From Linnemannia schmuckeri (taxonomy: Eukaryota; Mortierellomycota; Mortierellomycetes; Mortierellales; Mortierellaceae): a DNA stretch of 64,000 nucleotides. The first letter of the stretch is position 1. The number at the start of each line of letters is the position of its first letter. The DNA lies in the NCBI GenBank assembly GCA_029449235.1, contig JANATG010000021.1, positions 537,501 to 601,500 on the forward strand, given 5' to 3'. The notes under the pieces were generated by a model. That model saw only the letters and a list, made by a program, of their open reading frames with translations. It ran no database searches and had not been told where the DNA came from. Of the stretch, positions 45,818 to 57,500 are shown in pieces. The translations under genes were made by a program, and so were the position numbers.

Positions 45818-46328
45818 TGAAGTGCGAATTAAGATTATCCATCCTATTTATATTAAAGAGAGTTAGCTTTCAAGCTATAACATCAGGGCATATGTTTCGG
45901 CACCTCTTAACCTTTCCGTTCGTTCCCTGCCTTTTCAAATTCCTCTCCCTACAGGCATCCTCGTTGTTCCTGGCTTCATCTTTTCTAACCACACTCCCTC
46001 TCTCCTCTTTCTCCAGTATCCCCTTGATCTTCCCGCTGTTCCCTCTCCTTTTTCCAAGTGTCCCTTTCCTCCACTCGCTCTTCTCTCCCTGTCTCCTCTT
46101 CTTTTCCAGCCCCCATCTTTTCCTAGGCTCTTTTTCTAGTGCCCCTTCTTTTCTCTCCGTATTCCCATGATCTTTTTACTGTTCCCTATCCCGGTATCTT
46201 TCTGCTTTTCACGCTATCCCTTCTATTTCCAGAACCCTTTTTCTGAACAGCTTGTTGGTCGGTGCATGCAGTCATTCGAAGTAGTATGACAATTACAATA
46301 AACTTCCTTATGCTGCTCAACTAACTCT
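45818..46328. other. Intergenic, pyrimidine-rich
   Basis: CT-rich tract at about 45920-46230 with no family in its frames. Confidence 0.4.
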
Positions 46329-46398
46329 CGGGACAACTAGCCTGTGGCAGCCAAGCGTTCATAGCGACGTTGCTTTTTGATCCTTCGATGTCGGCTCT
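46329..46398 (+). repeat. Short 28S-derived fragment (copy F)
   Basis: Begins CGGGACAACTAGCCTGTGGC and runs through GATGTCGGCTCTT, then the TCAATCCTTGCTTCATTAG tail common to other short copies. A (TCTA)n microsatellite follows at 46449-46495. Confidence 0.8.
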
Positions 46399-46448
46399 TT
46401 CAATCCTTGCTTCATTAGAATTCAAGGGCGCGTTGTTGATGCTTCTCT

Positions 46449-46458
46449 CTATCTCTCT

Positions 46459-46493
<35 letters not shown>

Positions 46494-46521
46494 CTCTATC
46501 TCTCTTCTCTCTATCTCTCTA
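46449..46521 (+). repeat. (TATC)n / (TCTC) microsatellite
   Basis: About 11 TATC units, then TCTC-rich sequence directly in front of the proposed Helitron end. Confidence 0.9.
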
Positions 46522-46539
46522 TCTCTCTATTAAAACAAA
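46522..46539 (+). other. Helitron 5'-terminal motif, copy 1
   Basis: TCTCTCTATTAAAACAAA, preceded by A. Further copies occur at 47323, 47727 and 47745. Confidence 0.7.
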
Positions 46540-46972
46540 ATCGTTGCGCGCAGTCACTTAGAGGGCCATGTGATTTAGCTCGCAGTCACTTAGAGGGTCA
46601 CATGACTTCTAAATCTCCTGACTTTTCCTCATCGGACTTCACTTCTGACGCGACATTGACGCGAAAATGATGAAAATGATGAAAATGAAAATGATGAAAA
46701 TGAAAATGATGAAAATGAAAATGAAGAAAAATCAATCGATTTTCTTTAATTTTCGAGAAAACAAACGCATTGACCTTCGACCTTCTACCTTCTGGATGAA
46801 ACAAAAGTATTGCCCACTAGAAAGAGACACTTTTCGAGAAAGTTCGGTTGCATAGAATAATTGAAGTCTATAAAAACGATCGAATACCACCCTACAGTGT
46901 GGATGAATAGTCTGTAACCAAGCACAACATTCATAATTTTTTCTCTCTATAGAGCACAGCAAATATTATCAA

Positions 46973-47218
46973 ATGACATATCGCCTAGCACCCAGCTCTA
47001 CCAAGAAAACAACCAAGAGGAAGGCCGCCGCCGCCGAGGACATGGTCGACAATAAGCCCAACAAAAGTTCACCGCCTTTCTATGACGACGATGAGGATGG
47101 CTACGAACACATATACAACCAAATCCCTGAGAACGATTTACTATTGTTCCTAGCATCCTGCTGCCCAAAGTGTTTCAAAGACCCTTCAAAATGTAGTTGT
47201 AGCTCGGACACCAAATAG
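46973..47218 (+). CDS. Small Helitron-associated ORF with Cys cluster
   Basis: 81 residues with a basic start (STKKTTKRKAAAA), an acidic middle (DDDEDGYEHIY) and a C-terminal Cys cluster (CCPKCFKDPSKCSC). It lies in the 5' portion of the outer Helitron. It may be the first exon of that element's gene, as Helitron 1 also starts with a zinc-binding exon. No phase-matching donor was found, so it may equally be a separate small gene. Function unknown. Confidence 0.4.
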   Translation: MTYRLAPSSTKKTTKRKAAAAEDMVDNKPNKSSPPFYDDDEDGYEHIYNQIPENDLLLFLASCCPKCFKDPSKCSCSSDTK

Positions 47219-47322
47219 TTGAAACAGATAACGCAGATAACACAAATACAGTTAACTTCTACATACGAGGCCGCAAGGCTAAAGGCTAATGCAAAGCTCG
47301 ATTCATTGATTTTACATTTACA

Positions 47323-47340
47323 TCTCTCTATTAAAACAAA
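47323..47340 (+). other. Helitron 5'-terminal motif, copy 2
   Basis: Same 18 bases preceded by A. Proposed 5' end of Helitron 1. Confidence 0.65.
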
Positions 47341-47439
47341 ATGGACTCAAATGTTCGATGTATCGGATCATGAGAACACTAACCCAGGACATGTAAGCAT
47401 AAAACACACTAACCCAGAATACGAGAAACTACCAGAACA

Positions 47440-47489
47440 ATCTTCATTCTCTCCCCCTCCCTCTCCCCCTCCCTCTCCCCCTCCCTCTC

Positions 47490-47524
<35 letters not shown>

Positions 47525-47530
47525 CCCCTA
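47440..47530 (+). repeat. CT-rich minisatellite (CCCTCCCTCTCC)
   Basis: About five 12-base units, then a (CT)n run, in the leader of Helitron 1. Confidence 0.9.
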
Positions 47531-47726
47531 CTCTTATGTATAAGCACTGGCTCAAATCTTCTGATGTTAAAAAAAAACTTTTACCGCCCCTTTCAAGATG
47601 CAACCTGCTAAAGAAATCATTTGTCCAGCTTGCAAGCAACCGGGCCACGCTAGGAGTACTTCTATACAATGTCCTCTCCGTAAACGAAGGTATGTTATCA
47701 AGCACAAACACAAACTCAACAAAACA

Positions 47727-47762
47727 TCTCTCTATTAAAACAAATCTCTCTATTAAAACAAA
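47727..47762 (+). repeat. Helitron 5'-terminal motif, tandem copies 3 and 4
   Basis: Two head-to-tail copies of the 18-base motif lie inside intron 1 of the Helitron 1 gene, each preceded by A. Confidence 0.7.
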
Positions 47763-48694
47763 ATAAACAAAGAAAGTTAACTTACCTGCTATTCAATCCC
47801 TGTCCCTATCCTGAATAGAAATGCTACCAACTCAGTCTCCTCCAAACACACTACCCAAGAAATGGAAGAAACGGAAGTGTTAACAAAACGCATGCGGCAA
47901 GAAGGCTATGTCTCTGTAACAACAATACCTTCTGATCGGCAAACCATGCTAGCTAACGCTGGCACTGTTACTCCTACCGTTCCTCTCCTTGCTCCTCTCG
48001 CTTCCTCTGCCTTCTCTACCTTCTCTGCCTCCACTGTTCCTTCTGTTACTTCCGTCCCTTCTACCCCTTCTGTCCCTTCTCTCCCTTCGACCACTTTTGA
48101 TTTTGTTTTTCCTGTTGCCTCCAGTGCCTCAACTACTTTTGCTACTGCCACTCCAGTCTGTAGCAGCTGTGGACAGCCGGGACACAAGCGCAAAACCCAC
48201 TCAGATTGCTTGATGAATCCTACCAGGCAACCATTCCATCCTACCAGGCAACCATTCCAACAACAACAACAACAACAACAAAAACAAAAACAACAACAGC
48301 AGCAGCAGCAGCGTTTCAGTGTTCACCCCATTGCAACAAATCAAGCCACCACAACTCTCATTTCTACGCCTTTAATTACTGCTGCTGCTCCCTCGGTTCC
48401 TGTTACTCCTTTAGGTCCTGGTGCTCCCTTGGTACCTACAGCTGCTCCTTTAGGTCCTGGTGCTCCCTTGGTACCTACAGCTGCTCCTTTGGGACCTGGT
48501 GCTCTTTCGGCTCCTATGACCCTGACTGTTCCCATTATTGCTTCGACTGCCTCTATACGAGTTTATGGGACTGGACTGGCAGCGGTCAGGATGCAGGATG
48601 ATACACAATATCGGGCTCTGGAAAGAATGGACGTCGTATGCTCTCATTGTGGAGCCTTACATTGGATAGAGGTAAGGAAATATTAACTATTTTT

Positions 48695-48746
<52 letters not shown>

Positions 48747-50032
48747 GGTGGTGGTGGTGGTGGTGGTGGTGCAGAATGGTTGGTTGTTGCTAACATTTTA
48801 TATATTTTTTTGTTTGAACCCTTTAAAATATATATAGGAACGTATCGGAAGAGCTGTTGTTCGCCCTGTCTTTTCCATGTGTTGCCTGCAAGGAAAAGTC
48901 CGGATGCCAATAATTAAGGCGCCTCCTGTGGAATTGCAAAACCTCTTCAGAGGTGATACCTCTTTGTCCAAGCGATTCCTATTACAGATACGAACTTTCA
49001 ATAACGCTTTTGCGTTTACATCCTTCCTTTGGTACATATACCAAGTACGAGCAGATGCGGCAACTTCCTGGAAGAGGTCCCAATACCTTTCAAGTAAGAG
49101 GTAAGAAATCTTTTTTTTTTATTATTATTATTACTCTTCTTTTGTCACGGAGAATCTACGTGCCAAAAAAAAAAAAAAAAAAAAAAAAAAAGACTTGCAA
49201 CCTAGAGCAAAACAGGGTATGGTATGTCGTTTCCGTCTTTAAGATCAACGATAATAAAAAAAAAAATAGAATACTAACGTACCATAACCTTATCATCCTA
49301 TCTCATTAACATTGATTTGACAAATAGGTAACCTCTACCACAAAATCGGTGGTCTACTCCCACCTAGAGGTCAAAAACCTCAATTCGCCCAGATTTATTT
49401 TCATGACTCCAGCCATGATGATGAAGTCACCCGTCGATTGGATTTCATCTATGAACACAAGAGCCGGTCTACTACTCAAACCGCCTTCCGTAATGAAATG
49501 CGGAATAAGACCATGGACAAAGACATTATCGATACCCTCCAACGCCTTATGTACACCTATAATCCATACGCCAAGATACTCAAGACCGTTGGCGAACGCG
49601 TTCGAGATGACGACTCTTTGATTCTGGGCCTAAAACTAATTTGTCGCCGAACAGCCGATACAAGACGATATAATCGCCCTACTGTCGATGAAGTTGCAGC
49701 CATCCTTCCTAGCGGACCAGTGGATGCGCCTGAAGACCGAGATATTGTTGTACAACTTTACAACAATAAACTTCGTCGAGTCTCGGCCCTTCACCCTGCA
49801 TACTTTCCCCTTTCTTATCCATTACTATTCATTCGGGGAGAGGATGGATTTAGTATCGATCTCTCTCTAGCCAATCCCCGCACTCCGGCACTGCCTTTGC
49901 AACATGCAGTCTTTAATCCGGCTCCTCTCGCTCAACACCCTGCTCCTGCTCCCGCTCCAGTTCCCGCTCCCGGTCCTGCTCCCGGTCCTGCTCCCGGTCC
50001 TGCTCCCGGCATTGATCAGCAGCTCAATCAAG

Positions 50033-50125
50033 ACGACATTCAAGACGACATTCAAGACGACATTCAAGACGACATTCAAGACGACATTCAAGACGACATT
50101 CAAGACGACATTCAAGACGACAGCA
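50033..50125 (+). repeat. 12-base coding repeat (DDIQ) in Helitron 1
   Basis: About seven GACGACATTCAA units encode Asp-Asp-Ile-Gln repeats. Just before lie GGTCCTGCTCCC units encoding PGPA repeats. Confidence 0.93.
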
Positions 50126-50617
50126 ATGCTACTCCAGAGCGTGACCCAACTCCAGACGGCCAAGATATGGAGGAAGAACATGAACATGACTGGACTGCAG
50201 ATGACCAAGTCGTCCAGGGCGTAGATCCAGATCCAGATCCAAATGAAGACCATGATGGCCTACTTCTAGATATCGAGCATCCTTCCAGGCACGGAAAACT
50301 TACTATGATGGACTTTTTCACCTATCGCCTTCAATGTCGCATCGGTGACAGTAGTGAGTTCATGTTCCGCTCGAAACGTCTCTTACAGCAATTGATGGTT
50401 GACATGTTCTGTATTATGGACATGAATCGTATCAGCTATCTCAAGCAAAACCAAAAGACAATTCGCGCAGAGCTCTATTCAGGTACGATTAGTGTTTGAT
50501 ACTTGATGGCTGATGAATTGATAGTTATTGATGGTTTATGATCAATGCTTAGTGGCTTTTTTTTTTTTTTTTTATGAAAAGATTCTCTAACAATTTTTTT
50601 TTTTCGTGGCGGTACTA

Positions 50618-50663
50618 TTACTACTACTACTTTTACTACTACTACTACTACTACTACTACTTT

Positions 50664-50725
<62 letters not shown>

Positions 50726-50726
50726 T
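50618..50726 (+). repeat. (TAC)n microsatellite in Helitron 1 intron
   Basis: About 35 ACT/TAC units reach the 3' splice site. Other introns of the same gene contain (TTG)n with (GTG)n near 48696-48773 and an A-run of about 25 at 49166-49190. Confidence 0.9.
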
Positions 50727-53700
50727 AGGCTTACAAGACGCTTTTAATGCTGGGGATGTCAATGCTGCCGCTGTTGGAAGAAAAGTCATTCTACCCTCAT
50801 CCTATGTTGGTGGCCCTCGATTTATGCAGCAGTTGTACCAAGACGCAATAGCCATTGTGCGTGCATTAAACTCCATGCCGGATTACTTTATCACTTTCAC
50901 CTGTAATCCGAAATGGCCTGAAATTACCTCTGAACTTTTCCCGAACCAATCGGCTTCTGACCGCCCAGATCTAACCGCACGGGTGTTCCATATCAAGCTA
51001 AAGCAGCTCTTGGACGACTTGACAAAGAACAAGATCTTCGGAGAAGTCACTGGTATGATTCATGTCATTGAGTTTCAAAAGCGCGGCCTCCCTCACGCCC
51101 ATATTCTGCTCATCATGGCTCCAGATCACAAACCTCAAACGTCTTTGGACTATGATACATACATTTCTGCCGAGATTCCAGATCCAACTACTCATCCGGC
51201 TGCATACGAAACCATCAAGAGCACTATGATCCATGGCCCATGTGGACCGTTCAACAGGCACTCGCCTTGCATGGAAAACGGTGTGTGTACAAAAGGGTAC
51301 CCAAAGCCCTTCAACAATCACACTACAAACGGGCCAAACGGATTTCCTGAATACCGGCGACGCGGTAATGGCCGAACAATCAGGATCGACACTCAAGGTG
51401 GGTTTTTCTATCTAGACAATCGCTGGGTAGTTCCGCATAACCTCTATTTGGCGGCAAAGTACAATGCTCACATCAATGTCGAGAGTTGTACTTCAAGTGC
51501 GGCGGTCAAGTACCTGTTCAAATACGTTTGTAAGGGCCATGATCGAGCTACTATTGTTTTGGACCAAGTGTTATCAGAACCAGCTGAAGCTCAAGATGAT
51601 AATTCTACTGGTGCTACTGCTGGTGATGGTGATGCTGCTGGTGCTGTTGCTGTTGAACCAAGGGTTGTCAACGAAATTCATGAATATATCGATGGTCGCT
51701 ACATATCTGCACCCGAATCTTCCTGGCGCATCTTTGGATTCAGTACCCACAGTGCCTACCCGTCTGTGATCCGACTACACCTACATCTTCCTGGCCAATA
51801 TATGCATGCCTTTCGCGAGACCGAATCAATTGCCACGGTCCTGGAAAGGGCTGCTCAAGAATGCACCACCCTGACCGCGTTTTTCGATTATAACCGCGAC
51901 CATCCTAACGATCCTAACGAACCGCCCACAAAGTACATTGACTTTCCGCGGAACCACGTATATTCAAAAAAGCGCAAGTGTTGGAAATACAGGGCAAGAG
52001 GGTCTTCCATCGGTCGTATGTTTTTTGTCCACCCCGCAGCCGGCGAACTGTACTACCTACGATCATTGCTGAACACCATTCCAAGTCCCGTATCGTTTGA
52101 GCATCTGAGAACAGTTCGAAACGAGGTTTACCCCACATTCAAGAATGCTTGCATTACTCTAGGCATGCTGGATGACGACCGCGAGTGGGAAAACTGCCTT
52201 CGATACGCTTCTCTCGAGCGAACAGGATACCAACTTCGCCGACTATTTGTTCAAATCCTTGCTCAATGCGACCTTACAGATCCGGCTCGACTGTGGAATG
52301 TGTTTCGTAATGACCTGTCTGACGATCTCCCTCCCAAGGCCCGTGATGCTACAAACTCAGAGCAACTACAAGAGTTTGCAATCCAGCGTGCAAATGCTGC
52401 TTTGATCCATATACAAGCTCTTCTCAAGCCACGCGGAAAATCCCTTCAAGACTTTCCGGGTATGCCGGAACCTGTTATTCCGAACCAGAATCTCCAAAGC
52501 ACAGCGCTCAACTCATTAGTCCAAGATGAGTTGAATTATCCATTACCTACCTTGGAACAGCTCGCTGAAATGGTACAAGAGCTTAATGTGGATCAAAGAA
52601 AAGCATATGACAGAATCAAACATGCATACGAGACAAACTCTTCAGATGCATTCTTCTTCATTGACGGTCCTGCAGGTACAGGAAAAACCTTTTTGTACTC
52701 TGTCATTCTGTCCACGGTGCGATTAAATTACGATATCGCCCTTGCAGTCGCTGGATCTGGGATTGCGGCCTTGCTCCTACAAGGTGGAAGAACCGTACAC
52801 TCGCGATTCAAAGTTCCCATCCCTATTCATGAGGACAGCGTTTGTAACGTAAAGTATGGTGACGAAACAGCTCAGCTTCTCATTCGTGCCAAAGTCATTG
52901 TCTGGGATGAAGCTGCTACGACTCATAGGTACGTTTTTGAGGCTATTGACCCTACGCTCCGAGACCTCATGAAAGTCTCCGATCCAGAGAATATAAATCG
53001 TCCCTTTGGAGGCAAAATCATGGTCTTTGGTGGAGACTTTAGGCAGATACCTCCTGTTATTCAAAGAGGATCCAAAGAAGACATTGTTGAAGCTTGCTTT
53101 AAACAGTCTCCGCTCTGGCAACATATCCAACTTCTTCGCCTTTCTCTCAACATGCGCCTCCTCAAAAACGCCAACGCCCCCGATATCAAGGCCCAAACCG
53201 AATACGCTCTCTGGCTTCTTCAAGTTGGAGAAGGAACTATTCCAGGTCCGACTTTCGACAACGGTATCTCGACTATTATCCCGCTTCCGCCGCAAATAGT
53301 TATGCCAGTCAATGCAGACATGGATGCTCTTATTGCAAAGGTCTATCCCAATCTCAGGCACAATGTGGGTAATGCTCACTATCTCAACCAACGAGCCATC
53401 CTCTGCACAACAAACGACAACGTTACACAGGTCAATGACCATATCATGGCAACCCTACAAGAACAATCAGGCGAATTCTTCTCAAACGATTCGATTATCG
53501 ATAACGACAACAGCAAAATGAACGACCTGTTTCCTCTCGAGTTTCTTAATGGACTAATATCCTCAGCGCTCCCTCCTCACCATCTAAAGTTGACTGTGGG
53601 TTGTCCCATTATGCTCTTGAGAAACCTTTCGCCCGAGGATGGCCTTTGCAATGGCACGCGTCTTATCTGCACATCGCTTTCCCGCTATGTTCTGGGCGCC

Positions 53701-54033
53701 ACTATTATTACCGGAACACATGCTGGCGAACATGTGTTTCTTCCTCGCATTCCCATCTGCCCTTCTGACCTCGACATGCCTTTCAAGTTTCGACGTCTCC
53801 AGTTTCCCATTCGCCCGGCCTTTGCAATCACCATTAACAAGGCACAAGGTCAAACACTGGACACTGTTGGCATCTATCTCAAAAAGCCGGTGTTTTCACA
53901 CGGTCAATTATATGTCGCCCTGTCCAGAGTAACAAGCCATGCTAATGTGCATGTTTTGGTCGAGAACCAAGAAGACACTAATACACCATACGGTCGTACA
54001 ACAAATGTGGTGTATCCAGAGATTCTTGCCTAA

Positions 54034-54511
54034 ACGATCGAGTCAAACCCAAAAAAATAAAAGTTAAAAAATAAACAAAAAAAAAACAACCTTCGATTTC
54101 TTTTATATCTTGGAAAACGTACACATGTTTTACAGGCACAGATACAGAAGAGAACCCTTATTTCATGGCCGCAGGCCACACAATTGTATCCAACTCCCTT
54201 TGAAGCTTTTAGGCGTTTCCTTTAGGTGTTTTTCCTTTAGGTGTTTTTCCTTTAGGTGTTTTTCTTTAGGTGTTTTTCTTTAGGCGTTTTTGAGATTATT
54301 TCCCCTTTAAAGACCGCGAATCAGATATACCCGGCACAGAAATTAATTCAGTGATCAGTGCAAAATGCTTCCTCTTTGTCTTTCTCTCCCGTCTCCACGA
54401 GTGAACGCCCCAAGTACAAGTCATCACAGAGTCCTCCCCCAAGCTATCCAAGTAACTCTGTTGGGCAAACAAACACTCCCTCCGCGAGCGGACGCCGCGG
54501 GCACAAGCTAG
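54034..54511 (+). other. 3' region of Helitron 1
   Basis: A CCTTTAGGTGTTTTT repeat at about 54220-54290 (five units) is followed by the terminal hairpin at 54482-54500 and CTAG at 54508. No gene; the frame at 54358 is a shadow. Confidence 0.55.
54488..54511 (+). other. Helitron 1 3' terminus (hairpin and CTAG)
   Basis: CCGCGAGCGGACGCCGCGG can fold, and CTAG follows 7 bases later, then T. The layout matches the terminus at 59887-59917. Confidence 0.65.
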
Positions 54512-54514
54512 TAG

Positions 54515-57500
54515 GGACAGACCAGCCCAAGGTCCTCCTCATTCTCCTCCAAAGTGTAAAACTTGCGGACGGCTTGGTCATCGTCGCACAACTCATGCGG
54601 ATTGCCTTATGAACCCACAATATGCTCCTGCTGCTCCTGATCCTGCTCCTGCTGTTCCTGCTGCTCCTGATTCTGCTGCTCCTGCTCCTACTGTTCGTGA
54701 GTTTGGAAATGGATTGGTTTCCCATAAGGAGCAAGATGATACAGTTTACAGAACCCTGGGACGGATGAACGTGGCCTGCTCTCATTGTGGTGCTTTACAT
54801 TGGATAGAGGTATTGATTTGTACCTGTTACAATGGTATCTGCAACTTTTCTACATCTCATTATACTGAAATCGTTATATTAATACCGATTCAATTATTTC
54901 TTCCGAAAATATAGGAGCGTCTCCGACGTGCAATCGTCAGTCCACGTTTTTCCAGATGTTGCTTGCAAGGAAAAGTCAATATGCCGGCCATCGAACCTCC
55001 CCCTGCCGAATTGCAAGACCTGTTCAGAGGTGATACCCCTCTCTCCAGACGATTTCTGGCACAAATACGGACTTTCAACAATGCCTTCGCATTTGCATCC
55101 TTTGGTACCAGCACAAGGTATCGTGACATGCGGCAACCGCGTGGCAGAGGGCCAAATACCTTTCAAGTCAAGGGTCAGCTTTACCACAAGATCGGAGGCA
55201 TTCTCCCACCTACCGGCCAACAACCTCAATTTGCCCAGATATACTTTCACGACTCGGACCAGGGTGCGGAAGCCGATCTACGCCTGGATTTCATCTATGG
55301 GCCAAGGAACCAGAATGTTCAAAACGGTCGCGGTCGGGATGGTGCACAAGAACGAGAAAAGGACAGACGGATAATCGGGATTCTTCAGCGCCTTATGTAC
55401 AGGTACAATCCGTACGCCAGAAGGTTCAAAACCATCGGAGATCGTATTCGAGCCGACAATGCACCTGTTCTGGGCCTAAAGATCGTCTGTCAGAGGGCGG
55501 GTGACGAGAGACGCTACAATCGCCCCATAGCCGATGAATTTGCCGCCATCCTTCCTGGAGATGCAACCGATGCACCTGGAAATCGGGATATAGTCATCCA
55601 GCTTCGCGACAACACCCTTCATCAAGTCTCGGCACTACACCAGGCATACTTTCCTCTCTGTTACCCGCTGTTGTTTCTGCGAGGGGAGGATGGATTTCAC
55701 CTGGGCCTCACTCGAAACGACCCTCAGCCTCCTTTGGAAAATCCCTTGCAACACGTCCTAGATCCACAACTAGCATTTCAACATCCACTTCCGCCTCACG
55801 ATCCACAGCCGCTGTTAGATCAAGCCAATGTTAATGAACTGGAACTTGAGTGCAATGACGATAACAACGGCAACAGCGGCAACAACGATGATGGCGGCAA
55901 CAACAATGACAGCGATAACGACATGGAGGAGCAGCTCGACCAGGGCTATAACGGCCGCAATGCCGACAATCACCTTGACAACGCTGATCCACAAGTTGCA
56001 ATGGATCTCGACAACGAGTTTGATGGTGAAGAGAATGAGGGTGAATATGATCAGGAGCAGGCCCAAGGCAACAGCCGTCGCAGGATCACCATGATGGATT
56101 TCTTCGCTTATCGTCTCCAATACCGCGCTGGCGATAGCAGTGAGTACATGTTCCGTTCAAAACGCCTTCCACAGCAGTTGATGGTCGACATGTTTTGCAC
56201 CATGGACATGAATCGCCTCAATTATCTAAAGAAGAATCAGCAGACTCTTCGCGTTGAACTCTACTCAGGTAATCAAGGGAACCATTAATTATGATGCTGA
56301 ACCATTATTTATAATACTGAAAGTGCTCCGGATATTTCTTGAAAGTAATTCTCTGAATTCTAATTTTTTTTTCCTACCTCTCCTTTTCCTTTTCCTTTTC
56401 TTTTTTTTTTCTCTCTTCCTTCTTCTTTAGGATTGCAAGATGCGGTCAATGCTGGAGACGTGAACGCAGCTGCTGTGGGGAGACGAATCATCCTACCTTC
56501 AAGTTATCTTGGCGGACCTCGGTCTATGCACCAGCTGTATCAAGATGCAATGTCCATTGTGCGTGCATACTCCTCCAACCCGGATTATTTCATCACGTTT
56601 ACGTGCAATCCCAAGTGGCCTGAAATCACGTCTGAGCTTTTCCCATATCAAACAGCGGTCGACCGTCCGGACTTGACTGCCCGCGTCTTTCACATCAAGT
56701 TGCAGGAGCTTCTCGACGATCTGCTGAAGAAAAAGGTTCTTGGGGAAGTTGTCGCCATGATCCATGTCATCGAGTTTCAGAAGCGTGGTCTCCCTCACGC
56801 ACACATTCTGTTCATCATGAGTCCTGATCACAAGCCTGAAAATCCTTCCGATTACGACAAATATATCTCCGCTGAGATCCCTAACCCTGAAACTCACCCG
56901 GCCGCCTACGAGACTGTCAAGAACACTATGCTCCATGGCCCATGCGGAGTGGCAAATATGGCATCACTCTGCATGGAAGGCGGTGTATGTTCAAAAGGCT
57001 ATCCCAAGCCTTTCCTCGAACACACTACAAACGGTCCGAATGGCTACCCTCAATACCGGCGCCGCAACGATGGAAGGACGATCAGGATCGATGGTCGGGG
57101 GGTTTTCGACAACTGTTGGGTTGTTCCTCATAATCTCTATCTGGCGGCAAAGTACGGCGCGCACATCAATATCGAGAGCTGCACGTCGTCTTCTGCGATC
57201 AAGTATCTGTTCAAGTACATCTACAAGGGCCACGATCGAGCCACAGTCGTGATTCAACAACCGGCCCAAGATAGAGTCCAAGCCGGTAATGTCCCGCGAG
57301 AGATCGACGAGATCATTGATTTCATCGACGGTCGCTACGTCTCTGCATCCGAGGCTGCTTGGTGTATATATGGGTTCCGCATGCACAGTGCCTATCCATC
57401 TGTCACCCGGTTGCATATTCATCTTCCCGGCCAGTTCATGCACGCCTTTCGCCCGGACGAACCAATCGCCCATGTCCTAGAGAGAGCCGCATTGGAGCGC

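Larger units (their letters stand above)
47598..54033 (+). pseudogene. Helitron 1 Rep-helicase (frameshifted)
   Basis: Exons: 47598-47689, 47819-48671, 48838-49100, 49328-50482 and 50729-54033, all with GT-AG introns of matching phase. Exon 1 has the zinc knuckle CPACKQPGHARSTSIQCPL. Exon 2 has CSSCGQPGHKRKTHSDCLMNP in part and ends CSHCGALHWIE. Exon 3 and exon 4 hold the Helitron N-terminal domain. In exon 5, IEFQKRGLPHAHILLIM gives the HUH metal site and KYLFKYVCKGHDRA the Rep tyrosines. The PIF1-like helicase follows: GPAGTGKTFLYS (Walker A), VIVWDEA (Walker B) and QLYVALSRVT. In exon 3, at about 49021-49028, TTCC is duplicated relative to Helitron 2. That adds 4 nt and shifts the frame; with 4 nt less, all phases fit. 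The element is thus likely inactive. Helitron 1 has one more intron (49101-49327) than Helitron 2. Confidence 0.8.
47323..54511 (+). mobile_element. Helitron 1 (inner)
   Basis: Starts TCTCTCTATTAAAACAAA (after A) and ends in hairpin CCGCG...CGCGG with CTAG at 54508-54511 followed by T. It spans about 7.2 kb and encodes a Rep-helicase protein with at least four introns. The gene is damaged (see its entry). Confidence 0.65.
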
